From: Polyangium sp. y55x31
GTDB lineage: Bacteria; Myxococcota_A; Polyangia; Polyangiales; Polyangiaceae
Reading direction: 5' to 3'
DNA length: 64,000 nt
NCBI RefSeq assembly: GCF_029946505.1
Contig: NZ_JARZHG010000003.1
Coordinates: forward strand, 372,001-436,000
The notes under the pieces are model-generated. The model was given only the letters and a program-made list of their open reading frames with translations. It had not been told where the DNA came from and made no database searches. Below, one piece after another: positions 22,887-31,900 of this stretch. The position numbers and the translations under genes are program-made. The stretch's first letter is position 1. The number at the start of each line of letters is the position of its first letter.

Positions 22887-24695
22887 CTATTTCGCGATCA
22901 CGCGGCCGGTCGCGAACTTGAAGAAGGACGAGTATGCCGCGGCGCCGAGGCAAGTATTGAGGTCGACGGTCTGGTTGTTCATGTCACGGCAGCCGTTGAC
23001 CGCTTTCGTCATGGCGTTCGTCGTGAGCGTGTAGGGGCCGCCCGCGCCCGCGACCGGCGCATTCGGATCGGCCTGATCGGGCTGGATGGTGCTGATGACG
23101 TTGACGAAGCCGAAGACGGTGCATCCGCTGACCAGGACGTCGAGCAGGGAGTTCTGCGCCGTATATCCCTGATCGCACGCGATGGTGCCGCCCGCGGCGA
23201 GCTCGGCGGGGACCGGGACCTGGTCGAGCGAGATCGCGCTGACGTTGCCGCAGAGCTTGCCGGCGCCGCCGCCGTTCGGTTGCCCCGTGCTCGCATACGT
23301 CTGGAGCGCCGGGTCGAGGTGCTCCGAGGCGAGGTGGCCCGGCGTATTGCCGCTCGACGTGAGGGGCGTGCTCACGGCGCCGATGGATGCCGTGAGTCGC
23401 GCATTGCTCATCTTGAGCGCCGCAGGCGTGCCCGCGAAGTTGATGCCGATCGAGAGTTTGCCCGGGCCCGCGGTGAGCGTATTGGCCGAGATGAAGCCTG
23501 GGAGCTTGTCGATCGGGTTGCGGTTCGCGTCGATGGAGAGCGGGGCGATCGTGTACCACCAATCGAGATCGGCCGTGCCGTCGTACATGGCGCCCATCGG
23601 GAGGACGGGCCCGCCCGTGATGACGCCGATCTCGACCGTCGGATCGGCGGTGCCGCTGAGGTCGCTCAAGCCGAGGGTCTTGAACAGGATGCTGATCGAG
23701 CCGTTCTTGACGCCGTCGTCGAGCGAGGTTTGAAGCTGGCCCTGCGCCGCGGCGGAGATGGCGCTGCCGAGGCGGTTCGCGGTGCAGAAAGGAGCCTCGG
23801 TGCCGAACTGCATTTGGAGCCAGGTCGCGCGCTGGACCTGCTCGAACTTGCACGCGGAATCGCAGCCGTCGAGGTTCTTCGTGTTGCTGTCGTCGCAATG
23901 CTCGCCCGCGTCGCGGACGCCATTGCCGCAGACCGACCCCGCGGGGGGGAGCGTGCAATCGGATTCGCAGCCGTCGCCGCCGATCTGGTTGCCGTCGTCG
24001 CAGTCTTCACCGGGATGGACGACGCCGTCGCCGCACACGATGGCGCTGCAGGCGCCATTCACGCAGGCGGAGGCCAGCCCGCAGACGCCGCCGTCGGCGA
24101 TGGGGTTGCCGCAGGTATGCGTGGCGTCGTCGCAGGTGTTGCCGAGGCACGGGTCGAGGCCCGAGCAGTCGCGCGCAGGGTCATCCGAGGCGCAACTGAA
24201 CTTGCAGGAATCACAGCCGTCGCCGTCCGCCATGTTGGCGTCGTCGCACTCCTCGGCTGAACTGACGAAGCCGTCGCCGCAGATGTCGTCGTGGCAGGCG
24301 CCCGAAATGCAGATCTTGCCCGAACCACACGAGGAGCCGTCGTCCGCGTTCATTCCGGGCGTGCAAACGTGACCGTCGCTGCAGGTCTCGGCGCCGTTGC
24401 AGGGGTCACCGTCATCGCATTTCGCGTCGCCGGTGTCGGGGTTCTTGTTGTCGCAGCTGTAAGAGCAGTCGGCCTCGCAACCGTCGCCGCTCACGTCATT
24501 GCCGTCGTCGCACGCCTCGTCGCCCTCGACGACCGCGTTGCCGCACCGCTCGCCACCGCCGCCGCCCGCGCCCCCCGTGCCGCCCGGGCCCGTGGACGTG
24601 TTCGCGCCATCGTCCCCACATCCGGCAACGGGTGCCATCACGGCGAGCCCAGCGACCGCCATGATGGCGGCAAGCCCAAGCGAATTTGAATGCAT
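22887..24695 (-). CDS. Cys-rich repeat (DUF4215-type) lipoprotein
   Basis: 602 residues. The signal ends APVAGC (lipobox, Cys about 26), followed by a Gly-rich linker. Residues about 50-290 are repeats typical of the myxobacterial Cys-rich/DUF4215 family: CGNAVVEGDEACDDGNDVSG, DICGDGFVSSAEECDDAN, IVCGDGVVHPGEDCDDGNQIG, and CGNGVRDAGEHCDDSNTKN, each with the DGCdsxC ending. The C-terminal part (about 295-602) is a beta-rich domain (SISILFKTLGLSDLSG, DLDWWYTIAPLSIDANRNPI). Probably an outer-surface lipoprotein with disulphide-stabilised modules. The ATG at 24693-24695 gives the signal peptide. Transcribed alone. Confidence 0.85.
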   Translation of the reverse strand: MHSNSLGLAAIMAVAGLAVMAPVAGCGDDGANTSTGPGGTGGAGGGGGERCGNAVVEGDEACDDGNDVSGDGCEADCSYSCDNKNPDTGDAKCDDGDPCNGAETCSDGHVCTPGMNADDGSSCGSGKICISGACHDDICGDGFVSSAEECDDANMADGDGCDSCKFSCASDDPARDCSGLDPCLGNTCDDATHTCGNPIADGGVCGLASACVNGACSAIVCGDGVVHPGEDCDDGNQIGGDGCESDCTLPPAGSVCGNGVRDAGEHCDDSNTKNLDGCDSACKFEQVQRATWLQMQFGTEAPFCTANRLGSAISAAAQGQLQTSLDDGVKNGSISILFKTLGLSDLSGTADPTVEIGVITGGPVLPMGAMYDGTADLDWWYTIAPLSIDANRNPIDKLPGFISANTLTAGPGKLSIGINFAGTPAALKMSNARLTASIGAVSTPLTSSGNTPGHLASEHLDPALQTYASTGQPNGGGAGKLCGNVSAISLDQVPVPAELAAGGTIACDQGYTAQNSLLDVLVSGCTVFGFVNVISTIQPDQADPNAPVAGAGGPYTLTTNAMTKAVNGCRDMNNQTVDLNTCLGAAAYSSFFKFATGRVIAK

Positions 24696-25181
24696 CCGCA
24701 CGTCGTACCTCCTAAGCGCCGCGGCCCGCGCCAAGCGAAGCCGCGCCCGCCATCCTAGCCGGATCCGTCCACGAATGGTTGGATTCTCGCGGCGGGCCTG
24801 GTAGCTTCGGTGATTTTGTCAAGCTCTTTGGTAGGGGGCCAAGAGAGCAGGCAGACCGGGAGGTTGTCTCCGTATTCGGCTCTTGACAAGCGTCGAAGGA
24901 TGTGCGGGCGCGATCCGAAATCGATGCAGCCCCGGCCGACGCTCGCGGGTATCGGGCTCGAAGGCTCGTTTGCCAGGGTTTGGAGGGACAACGGTTTGGC
25001 CTGGCCGACTGCTCCAAGGTCTGGCCGGGCACACGGAAGGTTTGCCCTCGGGACGCTGGAGGCCAAGATCCGCTTGACAGGGGGTACGTACGGGTGAAAC
25101 CTGCCTCTCGCGGCGACGTTCTGGGGAGGAGTCCGCCGTCGCCTTCACGGCGCATGACCCACGAAATCAGGAATTCGGAAC
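24696..25181. other. 486-base divergent intergenic region
   Basis: Separates the Cys-rich lipoprotein from the nuclease-motor module. TTGTCAAG at 24816-24823 and CTTGACAA at 24882-24889 form an inverted pair, and a TTGACA hexamer sits at 25074-25079, about 100 bases upstream of the GTG at 25182, but no convincing -10 follows. No gene with normal codon bias was found. Confidence 0.4.
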
Positions 25182-26006
25182 GTGCCTCGGAAACCCCACC
25201 TCTTCCAACCATTGAACACGCAAATCGTCGACGATGTGGAGCGTTCGGTACGGGACGCGAATGCCGTTCCCCTCACGCGTCTGACGAAGGTCAAGCTCGC
25301 CCCCGAAGCAAGCAGCGAATTGGTAAGGCAGCTCGTCGCTCGTGGTCTGGAGCGTGGACCCAAAACGATCCGCGTTCCCCTCGCGGCGCAGATCGAGAAC
25401 CTCCTCCAGGGAGGCACGCGCGTTCCACTCAAGGACGCCGGAAAGCGCGTCAAGGGCGGCACCAAGGCCGAGATCAACACCGCCCTTGCCAAGCTCGTCC
25501 GAGAAGGACGTGCGCGCGTCGTGGTGCGAACCCAGACGGAGGTGCTGGTCGGGCCCGCCGAGCGTGCGCTCGATCCAACCGAGATCGCACAACTCTCGAA
25601 GACGGTCGCGCAGGTCGGCAAGACGCTCAAGAAGGTCCAGGCCAAGGGCCTACCCCGATCGATCTTGCAGGAAGATCTCGCGGCTCTCTTCGCGCCTCTC
25701 CTGCCATCGCTTCGTTTCATCACTGCCGCGCCCGACGACGCGCCATCCACGCTCGTCGACGAGGCCCTGCGCCGCCTCGAAGATCCGGCGCTCAAGCTCG
25801 TGCGCATCCCGGATCTCGTGCGCTCCTTGTCCAGCCGTCTCCCGCTCGACGCCATCCACCGCGCGCTCGCCGAGGGCGCGAAGGACGGGACGCTCGAGCT
25901 GCGGCCGGAGGCCGGCGCCGAGTTCCTGAAGCCCGAGGACGTCCCCCTCTGCCCACCTGGTCCCCGCGGCACCGTCCTCTCCTACGCGAGGCGTGTTTCT
26001 CCCTGA
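25182..26006 (+). CDS. possible winged-helix protein, first gene of nuclease-motor module
   Basis: 274 residues, probable GTG start at 25182. The protein is basic and largely helical, with repeated patterns that look like tandem helix-turn-helix or winged-helix folds: SSELVRQLVARGLERGPKTI, AEINTALAKLVREGRARVVV with a following wing-like strand, and DAIHRALAEGAKDGTLELRP. I recognise no named family. Its stop overlaps the next start as TGATG (26004-26008), so it is translationally coupled to the ATPase. It may be the DNA-binding or recruiting subunit; this is inferred from fold impression and position. Confidence 0.72.
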   Translation: MPRKPHLFQPLNTQIVDDVERSVRDANAVPLTRLTKVKLAPEASSELVRQLVARGLERGPKTIRVPLAAQIENLLQGGTRVPLKDAGKRVKGGTKAEINTALAKLVREGRARVVVRTQTEVLVGPAERALDPTEIAQLSKTVAQVGKTLKKVQAKGLPRSILQEDLAALFAPLLPSLRFITAAPDDAPSTLVDEALRRLEDPALKLVRIPDLVRSLSSRLPLDAIHRALAEGAKDGTLELRPEAGAEFLKPEDVPLCPPGPRGTVLSYARRVSP

Positions 26007-27562
26007 TGGATAATCCGTTTCAGGCCATCCACGCGGATGCATGGGACCCCTCTCCCATCGATGTCCCCTCGATCAACGAGCGCGCGAGCGCCGTCGTTCG
26101 CGCGCACATCGAACAGCTCCGAGATGCCGGGACCCGCGAGGAGACGGCCGCCCGCTCGACGGCCATCTTGCTGCTCGGCCCTGCCGGCATCGGCAAGACG
26201 CACCTGTTCACGCGGCTGCGAAAGCAGGTGGGTCCACGCGCCGTCTTCGTGCACACGCGCCCCGAGGTCGGCGTCGATCCGTCGCCCCGCCACGTACTCT
26301 CTGCGACGCTGCGCTCGCTCAGGCAGCCGGTGATCCAGCAGCAACACCGGCAGATCGACGTCATCGTGGGGGCCATGCTGGCGACGCTCGAAGGCGGTCG
26401 TCCCCGCTTCCCCTTGTCCTTCATCGACGACTGCCAGAGGCAGCCGCCCGATACGCAGCGCGAGATCCTCTCGCGCGCCGTCGCGCAAGTCGAGGATCGT
26501 TTTCCCGACACGTCGGCGCGGTATCTCGAACACCTCCTGGCCCTGCCTTTCGCGGACCGCATGCGCCAGCGTGCTCTTTTTGCGTGGCTCTCGGGTGAGG
26601 AGCCGAGCCAGGCGCAGCTCGACATGATCGGCGAGCGTGCTGCCTTGCGCGAGGACGATCTCATCCTCGCGCTGCGCACGCTCGGCGTGGTGGCGACGTT
26701 CGGCGCGCCCATCGTGCTCGTGTTCGATCAGCTCGAAAACCTCGCGGAAGAGGAGGGAAAGACGAGCCGCATCATCCGGCATGCTCGCCTCGTGAGCGAG
26801 CTGCGCGACACCGTGCGCGGGCTCGTGATCGTGCAGATGGCGCTCGATGCCGTCTGGATGCAACGCATCCATCCGGTGCTCCACGCCAGCATGCGGGATC
26901 GGCTCGAGGAGAAGATCGAGCACCTGGCGCTCCCGACCCCCGAGCAGCGGCGGGAGCTCATCGAGCGCTGGAGGAGCGCGCTGCCCGAGGAGGAGAAGAG
27001 CAAGCCATTTCCGTATCCATTCTCGACGAGGCAAGTCGATGCATGGCTCACGGTGCCGGGAATGACGCCGCGCATGTTGATGCAAAGTTGCGGGGAGGCG
27101 TATCTGCGTCGAGCGCTGCCCGAAGCAGAGGAGACGGAGCCCGTCCCCACCTCGCCGGACGAGCGCCTCGCGGTCGCCTGGCAGGAGTTCATCGTGCGAG
27201 CGCGGAGGCACATCGACGAGGCCGCGGCGCAGGCCCAGGGCGTGGCAGCCGAGAGCATCCGCGCAGGGTCGACGCCGTGCTCGACGCGTCCGACGGGGGG
27301 CCGGTGCGCGTTTCGGGACGGATCGATGCCCTGTATTGCAGGGCGAGAGGCGCCGTCGATGTCGTGGAATACAAGCTCACGGACGAGGCCAACCAAGAGC
27401 TCGACCAGGCGCAAGTGGCGCTTTATCGTTACCTCCTGCGCTCCGCGCTCGAGCTCGACGCGGATCCGCTCATTCTGCGCTTCAAACCAGGGCTCATCGA
27501 GACGAAGCTCTCGCCGGTGGCGGCCGATGGCATCGTGGAGCGGACCGTCTTGCCCCTGCTAG
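26006..27562 (+). CDS. AAA-type ATPase; reading frame appears shifted near its end
   Basis: Starts MDNPFQAIHAD at 26006. Walker A is LLGPAGIGKTHLF (about residue 52-64) and Walker B is APIVLVFDQLENL (about 233-245), followed by sensor-like LRDTVRGLVIVQMALD and a C-terminal winged-helix-like piece TPRMLMQSCGEAYLRRAL, the layout of STAND/ORC-like ATPases. Normal coding sequence continues to about 27265 (RRHIDEAAAQAQGVAAES). From there to the TGA at 27560 this frame loses normal residue composition, while the -1 frame becomes clearly coding (nuclease). The true product is therefore either about 420 residues plus an abnormal tail, or the N-terminal part of a single protein ending at 28815. Confidence 0.78.
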   Translation: MDNPFQAIHADAWDPSPIDVPSINERASAVVRAHIEQLRDAGTREETAARSTAILLLGPAGIGKTHLFTRLRKQVGPRAVFVHTRPEVGVDPSPRHVLSATLRSLRQPVIQQQHRQIDVIVGAMLATLEGGRPRFPLSFIDDCQRQPPDTQREILSRAVAQVEDRFPDTSARYLEHLLALPFADRMRQRALFAWLSGEEPSQAQLDMIGERAALREDDLILALRTLGVVATFGAPIVLVFDQLENLAEEEGKTSRIIRHARLVSELRDTVRGLVIVQMALDAVWMQRIHPVLHASMRDRLEEKIEHLALPTPEQRRELIERWRSALPEEEKSKPFPYPFSTRQVDAWLTVPGMTPRMLMQSCGEAYLRRALPEAEETEPVPTSPDERLAVAWQEFIVRARRHIDEAAAQAQGVAAESIRAGSTPCSTRPTGGRCAFRDGSMPCIAGREAPSMSWNTSSRTRPTKSSTRRKWRFIVTSCAPRSSSTRIRSFCASNQGSSRRSSRRWRPMASWSGPSCPC

Positions 27563-28815
27563 GCAGAATGGTGAGCTGGTCGGAGCGCCCCGAAACGGCG
27601 CCAGCGACCTCGCGCCGGGATCTCTGCCCGGCGTGCCCTGTACGATTGGCGTGTGTCGAGACATACCGCGGCGCGCTCGAATCTCGTGATCAGCCGCCTG
27701 CCGGTGCAGCTCGCCCCATACCCGATCCGGCTGGACGTCTCACGTTGTCCCCTCCGCGCGAGCCCATGGGGGCTTTGCTGGATGACGACACCGAGGGAAT
27801 GGCGGAGGTCGAGGCCCTCGCCGCGCAGATCGTGGCGCAGCTCAAACGACAAGGCGTGATCGCGAGCCTTGGTCGAAGGACGGTTGGGCCACGGCTCCTG
27901 CGCATCGAGGTGACGAGCCCGCGACAACGCGTCGCTCAGCTCGACCGCGCAGCAGAGGACGTGGAGCACCACCTCGCTGGGTACAACGTGCGGTTCGAGC
28001 GGGACGAGGCGCGGCGATACTGCACGGCGCCGCGGAAGGTACCGCGCAAGGTCGACCTCGAAACGCTGCTCGCGCGTAAAGCGGCGTTCTTGCGGGAGCG
28101 GCCGGGGCGCTTCGTGCTCGGGGAAGGGCTCGATGGCGAGGTGATCGCCGGGGATCTCGCCGACGGGAGCTCATGCCATCTGCTCGTAGCCGGTCAGACG
28201 GGCAGCGGCAAATCGGTTCTCTTGCGTGCCCTCGTCGTCGGGCTTTGCCATTTCCATCCCCCCGCGGCCATACGGTTCACGCTGGTGGATCCCAAGCGCG
28301 TGACGTTCGGAGGGCTCGCCGCGGGGATCGGCGCGCACCTGGCAGGGCCGATCGTATATGATGTGGAGGCGATCCTCGCGGAGCTCGAAGCGCTCGTGGC
28401 CGAGATGGAGGAGCGGTACACGCTCTTCGAGCACCGGAAGGTGCAAAGCATCGACGACTACAATGACATCGCGCCTGCGCCGCTGCCGCGGCGGGTGGTC
28501 GTGGTGGACGAATTTCAGGATCTGATTGCGTCGAAGTCGACGCGGCAGCCATTCCTGGATGCAGTGAAGCGACTCGGGTCGATGGCTCGCGCGGCCGGGT
28601 TCCACCTCATCCTGGCGACGCAGCGGCCCGACCGCACGACGGTGCCCGGAGAGATCAAAGCGAACCTGGGCGGGCGGGTCGCGCTGCGCGTGCAGGAGGT
28701 CGTCAATTCGAGGATCATCCTGGACCAGGGAGGAGCGGAGGGGCTTCTGGGGAAGGGTGACTTCTACGCCGACCTCGGGCACGGGCTCGTACGGGGGCAA
28801 GCGCCATTGGCGTGA
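27277..28815 (+). CDS. RecB/Cas4-like PD-(D/E)XK nuclease domain joined to FtsK-type DNA translocase
   Basis: In the -1 frame relative to the ATPase. The nuclease core is VSGRIDALYC, VDVVEYKL and QVALYRYLL, the D...ExK...QxxxY set of RecB/Cas4 nucleases, followed by CPACPVRLAC, a partial Fe-S-type cysteine cluster. Then comes an FtsK alpha/beta region and motor: Walker A VAGQTGSGKSVLL, FTLVDPKRVTF, EMEERYTLFEHRKVQSIDDY, Walker B VVVVDEFQDL, LILATQRPD, and ILDQGGAEGLLGKGDF. No membrane helices and no gamma domain are present. The GTG at 27277 with AGGG upstream could start it (512 residues), but the nuclease fold should begin earlier, which favours fusion with the ATPase frame. Expected activity: ATP-driven movement along dsDNA coupled to cleavage. 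Confidence 0.82.
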   Translation: MLDASDGGPVRVSGRIDALYCRARGAVDVVEYKLTDEANQELDQAQVALYRYLLRSALELDADPLILRFKPGLIETKLSPVAADGIVERTVLPLLGRMVSWSERPETAPATSRRDLCPACPVRLACVETYRGALESRDQPPAGAARPIPDPAGRLTLSPPREPMGALLDDDTEGMAEVEALAAQIVAQLKRQGVIASLGRRTVGPRLLRIEVTSPRQRVAQLDRAAEDVEHHLAGYNVRFERDEARRYCTAPRKVPRKVDLETLLARKAAFLRERPGRFVLGEGLDGEVIAGDLADGSSCHLLVAGQTGSGKSVLLRALVVGLCHFHPPAAIRFTLVDPKRVTFGGLAAGIGAHLAGPIVYDVEAILAELEALVAEMEERYTLFEHRKVQSIDDYNDIAPAPLPRRVVVVDEFQDLIASKSTRQPFLDAVKRLGSMARAAGFHLILATQRPDRTTVPGEIKANLGGRVALRVQEVVNSRIILDQGGAEGLLGKGDFYADLGHGLVRGQAPLA

Positions 28816-28900
28816 GGCGCTTGGCCTCACCTGCTCGGCTGGCAACGCGTGAAGCACTCCGTCCTGTGCTGGCGCACGCAGCGGCACGTTTCGCACAAAA

Positions 28901-28940
28901 GATGACAAAGGCATCGGCGTGCTGGTAACGGCCTGTCATC
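28901..28940 (+). promoter_or_regulatory. 7-bp inverted repeat directly before the DUF2169 gene start
   Basis: GATGACA (28901-28907) and TGTCATC (28934-28940) flank 26 bases and end exactly at the GTG start. It could hide the start in mRNA or be an operator. Weak evidence. Confidence 0.3.
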
Positions 28941-31900
28941 GTGACCACCGATCAACGTCCTTGGCCTGTGCACCTCGTTGGCGCTGGGAAGGTACCGGTC
29001 TCCACGGGGGCGGTGCTCTGGCGCTCGCAGGGAGCGACCGACGCGCGTCTCACGGTCGTCGTCAAGGCTACCTTCGCCTTGGTTCGCGAAGGCGTCGTCA
29101 CGGCTCGAGCGCCCGACGCGCTCGTCCTCCACGACGTACATCACGCGGGCGATCCGCGCTTCAGCCTCGCCGCCGCGAGTGACCTCGCACCTTATCGCGC
29201 AGGGGCCGAGGTGCTCGTCGTCGGTCACGCCTACGCACCGCCTGGAAAGCCCGCCACCTCTGCGGGAGCGCGCGTCGTGCTCCACCGCGACGGCCAGGTC
29301 CTCGTCCAGAAGACGATCGACATTCACGGCGACCGCCGCGTCGATCGCTCCGGCCGCATGGAAGAGCCCGTGCCCTTCCAGCGAATGCCGCTCGTTTACG
29401 AGCGTGCCCTCCTGGATCCCGAGGCCAACCCCGTCGGTCTCCATCCCGCGCACGGCCACGCCCCCAATCTCGTCGATCCACGCGACCCGGCGCGCGTTGC
29501 GTGCTTTGGCCCCATCGCGCCAACGTGGCCTTGCCGCTCGAAATTGCTGCGTGGCCTCGCCCCCCGCAATGCCTCGGGTGTTCGCCTCGAGCTTCCTCCT
29601 CATTTCGGTTTCGAATACTTTTACACGGCCCCTCCGGATCAGCGCACCTCCTTTTTGCGCGGTGACGAGACCATTCAGCTCGGCGGCATGCACCCGGCAT
29701 TGCCCGTCCTCCGGACGTGTCTCCCTGGTATCCGAGCTCGCGCCTGCATCTATCGAGGCGCATCCACCGGGCAACCTCTCGATCTCTTTGCGGACACGCT
29801 GATCATCGACACGGATCGGCAAGTCTGCTCCCTCGTCTTCCGGTCGAACGTCGCCGTCACGGACGCCGAACTCCCGACCATCGTCGTGGCGGCAGGGCTC
29901 GAGCCGTACGGCGAGCCCCTCGAGTTTCCCGAGCGGCTCCCCACGGTGACCACGACGCACGACGTCGACGACGCGGATTTCGCGGAGACCCGCACCCTCG
30001 TTCGCAGCGCGCCCAGCACGAAATCACCACCCGAGGCAGCGCCGGGACCGCTCCCAGAGGACGACGAAGAACGCTTCGCCGGTACCATCATGCTCGGTCA
30101 GGGCGGCAGCGCCAAGGGCCCCGCGTTGCCCTTCCATTCGAATCCACGTGTCGCTCCGACGAGCCCACCCCAAAAGCCGCCACCTCCCGCGCCGCCGCAG
30201 CGCTCCGCATCCACGGACGAGGAATTCGCTGAAACGAAGGACCTCACTGCGCTGGCAAACGTCGCGAAGGGCGCGAGTTTGCCCTTCAAAGGCGTAGCAG
30301 CTTTGCCAAACCCTGTCGTGGAGACGCCGGCCAAGCCGCCGCTCGTCCCGCGGCCGTCTGCGGCACCGCTGCCGCGGCAGGCGGAGCCGGGAGACGAAGA
30401 ACGTTTCGCGGGCACGTACATACTGCCTCGAGGCGGCCCTCCCGCACCGAAAGAGCCAGCGCTGCCTTTCGTCCCTGGGAGCGGCGCTGCGGCGCTTCCT
30501 CCTGCGCTCCCGCGCGCGCCACGCATCGTGATCGAAGATGACGAGGAGCGATGGAGCGGCACCCTCGACCTCACGGAGGAGGCACAACAATCACGCGGTC
30601 CTGTATTGCCGTTCATCACTGCGCCTCCGCCGCCGCCGCCGCCGGACGCGCCTCCACCGCCGCCGGAAATCCCGCGCCGATCCGGGGACACGATTCCCAC
30701 GTTTGGCGAGGCTCGTCTCGCCGTCGCCACGTCTCCCTGGCAGGTGCGTCCACCGCGCGACTCGATCACGGTGATGGTCAAAGCGACCTGCGCCATCGTG
30801 CCGGGGAGCGCAGCGGTGCTCCTCTCCGAACCGGACTTCCCCACGGGAGACCTCCATCAGGACGACGATCCGCAGAAGGGCTTGCTCTACGCGTCCGATA
30901 TCTCGATTTTCAAGCCCAAGGCCGACGTCACGCTCGCTGGCCGCGCGTACGCTCCTTCCGGTAAGGGGACCGCGTGCGAAGTCTCGTTCCGCTTCGGGCG
31001 AGGGAAAAACGCATTCGCGCGCCGCCTCGCAGTGTTCGGTGACCGATACTGGGAGAAAAGCGTCGTCACGCTGGCCCCTACGGCGCCGCGCAGCTTCGAC
31101 TCCATTCCCCTCGGTTGGGAGCGCGCTTATGGAGGCCCTGGAATGGAGGACAATCCGCTCGGCGTGGGACATGGCGCAGCGGAAGGGCCGGACGGGATCG
31201 CTCGGCTCCCCAATTTCGAGGACCCCGAGCGCTTGATCAAGGGCCCTTCGGATAGACCTCGACCTGCCGGTCTGGGGCCGATCCCGGCGCTCTGGAAGCA
31301 ACGCTGGTCGAAGCTCGGCACCTACGACGCACGCTGGCTCGAACGGCGATGGCCCTACTTCCCGGAAGACTTCGACTGGACGTACTTCCAGGCAGCTCCC
31401 GCGGGCCAGCAACTCGACCACCTCGCCGGGGACGAGCCATTCGACATTCGCGGGATGCGCAAAGATCACCCGCGCCTCGAGGGCACCCTGCCCGCGATGC
31501 GCGCGCGTTGCTTTTATCAACGCACCGAGGAGGCGGGTGGTCAGTTCGGCGAGGTGAGGCTCGTGCTCGATACCGTCCACTTCGACGTCGAAGCAATGAA
31601 GATCCAGCTCGTGTGGCGGGGACTGCTCGAGGTCGAGGACGACGACGCGCCCGAGATCGCCGCGCTCTTCGCCTTCGCCGAGCCGCTCGCCGAACCGAGC
31701 ATTTCGCTGGGCGACGCACGGGAGGCTTTTTTGCGAGCGCTGCGGGCCGAGGACGAAGATGGCGCAGAGGAGCAGCCCGAGGGCGAGCCCGAGGTCATCG
31801 AGTTCCCGTCCGCGCCCGAGCACGATCCGGAAGAGGCTGCCGCGCAAGCCAAGCTCGCGGCCCTGCTCGCCGAGGCCGAGCAACGCACGGCCAAGATCAC

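Noticed and set aside
24712..25212. A 166-codon minus-strand frame in the intergenic region
   Set aside because: No coding bias, no ribosome site and no recognisable fold; it spans the likely promoter region of the module at 25182.
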